Positions 1 to 6,700 of a stretch of DNA of 9,452 bases are shown here, one piece after another (within the stretch, counting starts at the first letter, position 1; every line of letters starts with the position of its first letter). The notes beneath the pieces are model-generated. The model was not told the origin of the DNA and made no database searches. It was given only the letters and a program-made list of their open reading frames with translations. Location of the stretch: contig JAABYK010000150.1 of assembly GCA_011775825.1 (NCBI GenBank), positions 1-9,452 on the forward strand, given 5' to 3'. This DNA is from Candidatus Zhuqueibacterota bacterium (GTDB taxonomy: Bacteria; Zhuqueibacterota; Zhuqueibacteria; Oceanimicrobiales; Oceanimicrobiaceae). Position numbers and translations under genes: made by a program.

Positions 1-684
1 TCGCTTGAGCGACAGATTGGGGCTATGATAAGCAAAATGATCCCGTATTCAGACTCCGCTGCTTTTGTAAAGCGAGTGATTTCTTCCAGAATCGAAGAGG
101 TGGTCACTTACAAGGAATTAGCCGGTTATCTGGGGGTCGTTGGGTTGCTATTTGCCGCAAGTGGTTTGTTCAGCACCATGCGTACGATCTTGAATCGAGT
201 GTATAATATTCATCCGACTACTTCGGTAGTGTTGGGAAAATTAAAAGATGTGGGTATGGTCCTGTTAGTCGTGATTCTCATTCCTTTGTTCATCACCGTT
301 CTGCCTTTTTTTGAGATGGTTCTGGATTTGGCGAGTCGATTTGCGTTATTAAAGTTCTTAAGGTTTGGGGGTTTTCAAAAGTTGGTGCTTGCGGTTGGCT
401 CCCTTTTATCCATTTTCACTCTGTTTAGTCTGGTGTATTATTTCATTCCCAATAAAACAATTGGCTTAAGAACCGCAGCGATCAGCGCGCTATCGGCATC
501 GGTGCTGTGGGAGATAGCAAAGCAGGGTTTTGGTTTTTATATCAAACATTTTGCTACCCTTGGAAGAATTTATGGGGTCTATATTTTGCTTGTCGTTGTC
601 GCGTTTTGGATTTACTACTCGTCATTGGTTTTCATCATTGGAGCCGAGATCGGACAATTGTACCGCGAACGATCTATGGCTTAA
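1..684 (+). CDS. YihY/BrkB-family inner-membrane protein, 5'-truncated by window edge
   Basis: The reading frame is open from base 1 (first codon TCG) to a TAA at 682-684, giving 227 residues. An internal ATG at 25 is unlikely to be the true start, because family members carry further N-terminal membrane sequence. Numbering from the first visible codon, hydrophobic segments lie at about 45-62, 82-105, 125-149, 158-172 and 185-212. The C-terminal part shows the family pattern: YYFIPN, then a Leu/Trp-rich helix (SVLWEIAK), GxIYGVY, a long hydrophobic helix with FWIYYSSLVF, and the closing IGAEIGQLY. YihY/BrkB proteins are polytopic inner-membrane proteins. They were once called ribonuclease BN by mistake, and their molecular role is poorly defined. 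The gene is followed by an AT-rich spacer and probably does not share a transcript start with sthA. The family call is firm; the function is unknown. Confidence 0.9.
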   Translation, partial: SLERQIGAMISKMIPYSDSAAFVKRVISSRIEEVVTYKELAGYLGVVGLLFAASGLFSTMRTILNRVYNIHPTTSVVLGKLKDVGMVLLVVILIPLFITVLPFFEMVLDLASRFALLKFLRFGGFQKLVLAVGSLLSIFTLFSLVYYFIPNKTIGLRTAAISALSASVLWEIAKQGFGFYIKHFATLGRIYGVYILLVVVAFWIYYSSLVFIIGAEIGQLYRERSMA

Positions 685-700
685 TTTTTGAATCATTAAG
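680..700 (+). other. Weak inverted repeat overlapping the YihY stop codon
   Basis: CTTAAT (680-685) is complementary to ATTAAG (695-700) across a 9-base loop. The arm contains the stop codon of the YihY-family gene. There is no T-tract after the right arm and the stem is AT-rich, so it is a poor intrinsic terminator. It is the only candidate stem I see between this gene and sthA. Confidence 0.2.
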
Positions 701-714
701 GACAGAGTTTCGAG

Positions 715-744
715 TTGGATTTATAGACGCGGATTTTGTATATT
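715..744 (+). promoter_or_regulatory. Possible sigma-70-type promoter for sthA
   Basis: TTGGAT (715-720) and TATATT (739-744) are separated by 18 bases. They lie in a strongly AT-rich stretch (735-762 is mostly T and A) ahead of sthA. Initiation near 751 would leave a leader of about 60 bases. The region is so AT-rich that chance -10 matches are easy, so the assignment is tentative. Confidence 0.35.
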
Positions 745-797
745 ATATTATATTATTAAATTGTTTCACAACTTTCGAAACTTCAGCATATAGAATT

Positions 798-802
798 AGA
801 GG
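798..802 (+). promoter_or_regulatory. Ribosome binding site of sthA
   Basis: AGAGG lies 9 bases before the ATG at 812, a good Shine-Dalgarno match and spacing. It supports 812 as the start, as does the FAD-binding strand beginning within the first ten residues. Confidence 0.7.
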
Positions 803-811
803 AATTTCAAA

Positions 812-2215
812 ATGAGTTCTTACGACTATGATTTAGTCGTTATCGGTTCCGGGCCAGCCGGACAAAAAGCCGCCATTCAGGCTGCCAAACTCGATAAGCG
901 AGTGGCGGTGGTGGAACGAAAGGCGGTCGTGGGCGGTGTCTGCATCAACACCGGCACCATTCCCAGCAAGACCCTGCGTGAAGCCGTGATCTACCTCTCC
1001 GGCTATCGACATCACAATATTTATGGGAAGTCGTACAAGGTGAAAGACAGGATTACGGCTGAGGATCTGATGTTCCGAATCGAACATGTAGTTCGTCATG
1101 AAATCGATGTGATTCGGGATCAGCTTTTGCGCAATGGGATTGATGTTCTAAATGCGGAGGCATCTTTTATCGAGCCTCATACGTTACGGTTGAACTTCGT
1201 CGATGGCTCCGCTGAGCGCGAGATCGCGGCGGCTAACACGGTTATCGCGACGGGTACAAAAGCGACCCAACATGAGCACATTCCGTTTGATGGAAAGAAT
1301 GTCTTGACAAGCGATGATATCCTGGAATTGGACGAAATCCCACGTACGCTGACAGTGGTGGGGGCCGGTGTGATTGGCCTGGAATATGCCAGCATGTTCG
1401 CGGCGTTAGACGTGCGAGTCACGCTGGTAGATAAACGCGAGCGCCTGCTGCCTTTCATCGATGAAGAGATTATCGACACGTTGATTTATCATTTGCGCCA
1501 AAATCGTGTCACGCTGCATCTGGGAGAAGAAGTCACCGGAATCGAGTGTCTCGATGATCCTCATCAAAGTGTGCGTATCAATCTGAAGAGCGGAAAGAAG
1601 ATACGTTCGGAGAAGGCGCTTTACAGCATTGGACGCACGGGTGCGACAGATTCACTGAAGCTGGAAAATGCCGGTTTGGACACGGTAAAACACCAGTTGC
1701 TGGATGTGAATGAGAATTATCAAACCAGCGTAGCTCACATTTATGCTGTTGGGGATGTTATCGGATTTCCCAGCCTGGCATCCACTTCGATGGAGCAGGG
1801 CAGGCTGGCGTCCTGTCATGCTTTTGGCGTAGAGACCAAGTCCATCCCCGAACTTTTTCCGTATGGAATCTACAGCGTACCAGAAATCTCGACGGTCGGA
1901 CGCAATGAAGAGGAGCTGACGTCGGATGGTGTTCCATACGAAATCGGCAAAGCCCAATACCAGGAGATTGCCCGCGGTCAAATCATTGGCGATAATTTCG
2001 GAACGTTGAAATTACTCTTCCACCTTGAGACGAAGCAGCTTCTGGGTGTGCATATCATCGGCGAAGGAGCGAGTGAACTCGTGCACATCGGTCAGGCGGT
2101 GATGGCGTTTGGCGGCACCGTCGACTATTTTGTCAATACGGTATTCAATTACCCCACCTTAGCTGAGTGCTACAAGACCGCCGCCCTGGATGGCTTGAAT
2201 CGGTTGGCGATGTAA
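812..2215 (+). CDS. sthA: Soluble pyridine nucleotide transhydrogenase (Si-specific NAD(P)+ transhydrogenase)
   Basis: This 467-residue cytoplasmic flavoprotein is predicted to move hydride between NADPH and NAD+ (or the reverse), balancing the two pools. It has the class I pyridine nucleotide-disulfide oxidoreductase fold. The N-terminal FAD site is GSGPAG (12-17). The active-site segment is C44-INTG-T49 followed by IPSKTLRE. A second dinucleotide fold has GAGVIG (184-189), and the second FAD motif is YAVGDV (311-316). The dimerisation domain ends with NYPTLAE (446-452). Lipoamide dehydrogenases and glutathione reductases have CxxxxC and a catalytic HPTxxE near the C-terminus. Here the second Cys is Thr and the His position is Tyr, both typical of SthA and arguing against E3. 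Length and start fit the family, and the GGVCINTGTIPSKTLR stretch resembles actinobacterial SthA. It is separated from kgd by the protease gene, so operon membership is doubtful. The main alternative is a divergent FAD-dependent oxidoreductase. Confidence 0.93.
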   Translation: MSSYDYDLVVIGSGPAGQKAAIQAAKLDKRVAVVERKAVVGGVCINTGTIPSKTLREAVIYLSGYRHHNIYGKSYKVKDRITAEDLMFRIEHVVRHEIDVIRDQLLRNGIDVLNAEASFIEPHTLRLNFVDGSAEREIAAANTVIATGTKATQHEHIPFDGKNVLTSDDILELDEIPRTLTVVGAGVIGLEYASMFAALDVRVTLVDKRERLLPFIDEEIIDTLIYHLRQNRVTLHLGEEVTGIECLDDPHQSVRINLKSGKKIRSEKALYSIGRTGATDSLKLENAGLDTVKHQLLDVNENYQTSVAHIYAVGDVIGFPSLASTSMEQGRLASCHAFGVETKSIPELFPYGIYSVPEISTVGRNEEELTSDGVPYEIGKAQYQEIARGQIIGDNFGTLKLLFHLETKQLLGVHIIGEGASELVHIGQAVMAFGGTVDYFVNTVFNYPTLAECYKTAALDGLNRLAM

Positions 2216-2228
2216 GAGTTTGGACTAG

Positions 2229-2242
2229 TATCGAGTATCGAG
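2229..2242. repeat. Two tandem copies of the heptamer TATCGAG
   Basis: TATCGAG occurs twice back to back, 14 bases after the sthA stop. It is too short to have a clear role. It could be the remnant of a longer intergenic tandem array or simply chance. Confidence 0.5.
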
Positions 2243-2290
2243 CAAACGCCACCAGGCTGCAGGGGCCTTGAATAAGATAGCTCCAGAATT

Positions 2291-2333
2291 CCACTTTTTC
2301 TTTTGTACTTCTGTTGGTAACCAAGTACAGTGG
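2291..2333. repeat. Compound intergenic dyad between sthA and the S2P gene
   Basis: TGTACTT (2304-2310) is complementary to AAGTACA (2323-2329) across 12 bases. Inside this sits TTGGT-A-ACCAA (2314-2324), and outside are CCAC (2291-2294) and GTGG (2330-2333). There is no T-tract, so it is not a standard terminator on the plus strand. On the minus strand the right side of the structure runs into an A-rich stretch, which does not suit termination either. It may be a protein-binding dyad, an RNA hairpin, or part of a decayed repeat. Confidence 0.45.
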
Positions 2334-2370
2334 CTCAATCAACATTCCCCAGAGCACCAAAAATATGCAG

Positions 2371-2399
2371 TTGATTTGACTAAAGTTTGTCTGTATATT
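2371..2399 (+). promoter_or_regulatory. Likely sigma-70-type promoter for the S2P-CBS protease gene
   Basis: TTGATT (2371-2376) and TATATT (2394-2399) are separated by 17 bases, the optimal spacing. Initiation near 2406 would give a leader of about 20 bases containing GAGG (2415-2418), 7 bases before the ATG at 2426. The arrangement is compact and self-consistent and suggests the protease gene has its own promoter. Confidence 0.5.
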
Positions 2400-2425
2400 T
2401 TTAACGATTAAAACGAGGCTTCATC

Positions 2426-3517
2426 ATGAAATGGTCCTGGAAAATTGGCGAATTCGCTGGCATCGGAGTTTACATCCATGCCACATTTTTCCTCGTCATT
2501 GGCTGGGTGGCTCTGGTGCATTGGCGACAGGGACAAACCCTAGAAGCGACTCTGGTGGGCATCGGATTCATACTGGTGCTGTTTCTGTGTGTGGTTCTGC
2601 ATGAATTTGGTCATGCGCTCACAGCCAAGAAGTACGGCATCAAAACTCGTGATATCACGTTGTTGCCCATCGGTGGAGTTGCCCGTCTGGAGAGAATGCC
2701 AGACGACCCAAAGCAAGAACTTTGGGTGGCCCTTGCCGGCCCTGCGGTCAATTTGGTCATTGCATTGGGACTTTTGTTCTGGCTTCAACTAACAGCAGGT
2801 TTTGAACCTTTGAGTCGATTGGGCATCGCCACTGGTTCCTTCGTGGAACGGCTCATGGTGGTGAACGTCTTTCTCGTGCTGTTCAATATGCTTCCGGCTT
2901 TTCCGATGGATGGCGGGCGCGTGTTACGGGCTTTGTTTGCGACTAGACTGAGTTACACACGTGCAACCCAGATTGCGGCCAGCGTTGGACAGGCAATGGC
3001 GTTCATTTTCGGTTTCATCGGTTTGTTCACCAATCCGTTTTTGGTATTTATCGCTTTTTTCGTGTGGATTGGGGCGACACAGGAATCCAGTATGGTCCAG
3101 ATGCGCTCCGCTTTGGGCGGCATTCCGGTCAGTCCGGCCATGCTCACAGAATATCGAACGCTGAACCCAAATGACACATTGGCTCATGCCACACAACTGA
3201 TCCTGGCGGGATCGCAGCAGGACTTTCCCGTGGTCGAAGACGGGCAGGTGGTTGGCATTTTGACGCGCAGTGATTTACTTAAAGCTTTGGCAAGCGAGGG
3301 ACAAAATGCGTCGGTCTCCGAAGTGATGCGTCGGGATTTTCAGGTGGCGGATTCTTCAGAAATGCTGGAGACGGCATTTGCCCGTCTTCAGGGCGGTGAT
3401 TGTCATACGATGCCAGTGGTCAGAAATGACGATCTGGTGGGGCTTCTTACCACGGACAACGTCGGGGAATTTCTCATGATTCATTCCGCGCTTGAGAAAC
3501 AGCGTAAGCACAGATAA
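2426..3517 (+). CDS. Site-2-protease-family (M50) intramembrane metalloprotease with C-terminal CBS pair
   Basis: This 363-residue protein is predicted to be a zinc protease cutting substrates inside the membrane. Hydrophobic segments lie at about 17-31, 42-63, 100-122, 141-158 and 186-216. The zinc motif is HEFGH (59-63, within CVVLHEFGH). The third ligand is Asp162 in the MLPAFPMDGGRVLRAL segment, matching the family N-x-x-P-x-x-P-x-DGG pattern (N154, P157, P160, D162). Two CBS domains occupy about 240-292 and 293-355, with FPVVEDGQVVGILTRSDLL closing the first and MPVVRNDDLVGLLTTDN in the second. This is the architecture of the S2P branch with C-terminal CBS domains, found in archaea and many bacteria. 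CBS pairs usually bind adenine nucleotides, so ligand control of proteolysis is plausible but not shown. GAGG at 2415-2418 supports the start. The substrate is unknown; no anti-sigma factor or other obvious substrate gene is adjacent. Confidence 0.92.
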   Translation: MKWSWKIGEFAGIGVYIHATFFLVIGWVALVHWRQGQTLEATLVGIGFILVLFLCVVLHEFGHALTAKKYGIKTRDITLLPIGGVARLERMPDDPKQELWVALAGPAVNLVIALGLLFWLQLTAGFEPLSRLGIATGSFVERLMVVNVFLVLFNMLPAFPMDGGRVLRALFATRLSYTRATQIAASVGQAMAFIFGFIGLFTNPFLVFIAFFVWIGATQESSMVQMRSALGGIPVSPAMLTEYRTLNPNDTLAHATQLILAGSQQDFPVVEDGQVVGILTRSDLLKALASEGQNASVSEVMRRDFQVADSSEMLETAFARLQGGDCHTMPVVRNDDLVGLLTTDNVGEFLMIHSALEKQRKHR

Positions 3518-3613
3518 AGTAAGCCCTTAAGTTTTTTAAAAATTAGGACTTGGAACATTTTCTCTTCTGTTTGATTTAAAGAATGTAAATCCGATTTGTA
3601 TTTAGTTTAGTTT
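3518..3613. other. AT-rich spacer after the S2P gene
   Basis: This is the part of the spacer left of the inverted-repeat element. It contains CTTAAG (3528-3533) followed by TTTTTTAAAAA and a bulged stem with no following T-tract, so no convincing terminator. No near-consensus promoter with correct spacing is seen. How kgd is transcribed is therefore unclear: read-through from the S2P gene, or a promoter inside or beside the repeat element. Confidence 0.4.
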
Positions 3614-3730
3614 GAACGAAAGCCGCCTTTTCGAGTCATTCCCGCATGGGTAGACGGGATCTCCGTGCTTAAAACCACTAGATTTCGTCTCAAAACATTA
3701 CGGGAATGACGGGCTCAAGAGTCTTCGTTC
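3614..3730. repeat. MITE-like inverted-repeat element upstream of kgd
   Basis: Three arm pairs nest around one centre. GAACGAA (3614-3620) pairs with TTCGTTC (3724-3730). GTCATTCCCG (3635-3644) pairs with CGGGAATGAC (3701-3710). AGACG (3652-3656) pairs with CGTCT (3686-3690). The stretches between the arms pair only partly. The element is about 117 bp, has no coding capacity, and nearly fills the spacer between the S2P gene and kgd. The GTCATTCCCG core resembles the intergenic hairpin elements dispersed in many bacterial genomes. No target-site duplication is obvious at its edges. I infer a non-autonomous mobile or REP-like element; copy number cannot be judged from this window. Confidence 0.7.
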
Positions 3731-3757
3731 AGACCATTTAATAATTGGTTGATAAAT

Positions 3758-6700
3758 ATGAAGAAACAAAGAGACCAAAAAAAGCCAGAAGACTATCAAG
3801 ATTCCTTTGGTGCCAATTTAGGATTTGTCGAAGAGCAATTGGCTCAATATCTCCAGGATCCTTCCTTGGTGAGTGAAAACTGGCGCCAGTTTTTTGAACG
3901 CGTCTTAGAAGAAAATGGTTGGGAAAGGAGTCCTTCGGAACCGGGGAAGCCTAAGCCAAAAACGCAAACGAAACAGACTGCCGAAGGTGATCAGGTAAAA
4001 GCGGCTCGGCCGAAAGCGGTTTCGGTGGATATCGACGAGGAAGACGAGCTCACCCCCATAAAAGGCGTTGCGGCCAAAATCCTCGAAAATATGGAGAACA
4101 GCCTCACGATCCCGACGGCGACTTCTCAGCGCGTTATCCCGGTTAAGGTACTGGAAGAAAACCGCAAAATCGTCAACCAGTATCTCCAGATGAGCAATGG
4201 GGGCAAGGTGTCGTTCACGCACATTATTGCCTGGGCTATCATGAGGGCGTTGGAGAATTTCCCATCGCTCAACGCTGCTTTTGCAGCACAGGGTGGGAAT
4301 CCACAACGGATTGCAAGGCACGTTGTCAATTTCGGTTTGGCTGTGGACGTAGAGAGAAAAGATGGTTCCAGATCACTCATCGTTCCGAATGTCAAGAATG
4401 CGGACCGCATGGATTTCCGCGAGTTGGTGTCCGCTTATGATGATATAATTGCACGGGTGCGAAAAGGAGCTATTGAGCCGGAGGATTTCCAGGGAACCAC
4501 CATCACGCTCACCAATCCCGGCACCGTGGGGACGGTCACTTCTTTACCAAGATTAATGGTCGGTCAGGGTGCCATCATTGCCACGGGCGCCATCGATTAT
4601 CCAGCAGAATATCATGCCATGGCGCCGGAAAATCTTTCCACACTTGGGATCAGCAAAGTGATGCATGTCACGTGCACCTACGATCACCGCATCATTCAGG
4701 GGGCAGAATCCGGTCAGTTTTTGGGGCGCATCCACGAGCTGCTGTTGGGCGCGGATGAATTCTACGAACAGATATTCGAAGATTTGAAGATTCCGCACAA
4801 GCCGGTTCAATGGGGCCAGGATGTGCATCCGCCGCTCTTAAGCTCCACGCAAAATCGTGAGCAGGTGGAAAAACAGGCACGAGTGCTTCAGCTCATTAAT
4901 CTCTATCGAGTCCGGGGTCATCTGATTGCTAATCTCGATCCGTTGTCGGACGAAGCCCACTATCATTCGGAGTTGGATCCCGCCAAATATGGTTTTACTA
5001 TTTGGGATTTCGATCGAGAGTTTATTACGGGCGGATTAGGGGGGATACCCAGCGCGCCCCTTCGCGAAATTCTGGACATTCTCAAGCAGACCTATTGTGA
5101 AAAAATCGGTGTCGAATACATGCATATTCAGCACCCGGAAGAAAAGGCCTGGCTACAGGAGCAGATGGAACCAACGCGAAATCGTGCGCCTTTGAATGAG
5201 AGTACCAAACGACACGTCTTAATGGACCTCATCGGAGCAGCCGGATTTGAGCGGTTTATGCACACGAAATTTATTGGCCACAAGCGTTTCTCCCTCGAAG
5301 GTGCGGAGGTGGTGATTCCAATTCTGGGTTACCTGCTTACGAGTGCAGCCAGACAGGACGTTCGTGAAGCCGTGATTGGCATGGCACACCGCGGTCGCCT
5401 TAATGTTTTGGCAAATATTATCAAGAAACCGTACACACGCATTTTTTCGGAATTTCAGGGCAATATCGATCCCCAAACCGTGCACGGCTCCGGGGACGTC
5501 AAATACCACCTGGGGGCTGCGGGGGTCTACGAAACCAGCGACGGAAAGAAGATATCCGTTTGCGTTGCGCCTAACCCAAGTCATCTGGAGGCGGTCAATC
5601 CGGTCGTCGAAGGCATTGTTCGGGCCAAGCAAGATCGTTCGGAGGATTTGGAACGCGAACATATTATTCCGATCTTGATTCACGGCGACGCGGCATTCGC
5701 AGGTCAGGGCATCGTGGCGGAGACCCTAAATTTGTCTCAACTCAAAGGTTACCGAACAGGGGGGACGGTTCATATTATTATCAACAATCAAATTGGTTTT
5801 ACCACGGCTCCCGAGGAAGCCCGTTCCACGCCCTACGCCACGGATATTGCAAAGATGGTTCAGGCGCCAATCTTTCACATAAACGCTGACGATCCAGAGG
5901 CCGCGATTCGGGTCATGAAAATCTCGTTTGCATATCGGCAACAGTTTAAGAAAGATGTGGTGATTGATGTGGTCTGCTACCGACGGCACGGTCACAACGA
6001 AGGGGATGAGCCGAGTTACACACAACCACTCATGTACAAAAAGATACAAGAACATCCTTCCGTCCGTGAAATATATCAGGACGCTTTAATCAGAGAAGGC
6101 GTGATCACTAAGGAAGAAGCTGAGGAAAACTACAAAGCGGTTCGCACCTGCTTGCAAGACTCTTATGAAGAAGCGCAGAATAAGAAATTTCATTTTGAAC
6201 CTGATCCGCCTTTAGCGATTTCCGAAGAGGAGCTAAAAAAAAGCCAGCCCATGGGTGAGACCCAGGTCCCACAGGAGACGTTGAATCAGGTCATTGAAGC
6301 CATGACCACGTTTCCGGAGGGATTTAAGGTTCATCACAAATTGGGTCCCCAATTTGAAAAACGCAAGAAGATGTACTATGAGGATAAGAAGATTGATTGG
6401 GCTTTGGCAGAAGCTTTGTTGTTCGGGACGCTACTGAGCGAGGGCACACCAGTCCGGTTGAGTGGGCAGGACAGCGTTCGCGGGACCTTTAGTCAGCGAC
6501 ATCTTGAGCTGAGCGACTTGAATACCGGACAGGAATATGTGCCTCTCAACAACATCACGGAGAAGCAGGCTCAACTGCAGGCCTACGATAGCTTGCTTTC
6601 GGAAGAGGCTGTTCTCGGCTTTGAGTTTGGGTACACCGTGGCGGACCCGCTCACGCTGGTCATTTGGGAGGCGCAGTTCGGGGATTTTGCCAACGGCGCT

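Noticed and set aside
507..815. Plus-strand frame of 102 codons overlapping the end of the YihY gene
   Set aside because: It overlaps the YihY C-terminal coding region in another frame and then crosses AT-rich spacer. The product is low-complexity and has no recognisable motif.
2145..2360. Minus-strand open frame of 71 codons across the sthA/S2P spacer
   Set aside because: Its C-terminal part is antisense to the conserved end of sthA, it has no ribosome binding site, and the product resembles no family I recognise.
3528..3551. Terminator after the S2P gene
   Set aside because: The possible stem (CCTTAA to TTAGG around TTTTTTAAAAA) needs bulges, has almost no G:C pairs, and is not followed by a T-tract.
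3905..4321. Antisense frame of 138 codons within kgd
   Set aside because: It lies entirely opposite the linker and acyltransferase core of kgd. The product has no domain features, and such shadows are common opposite long genes.
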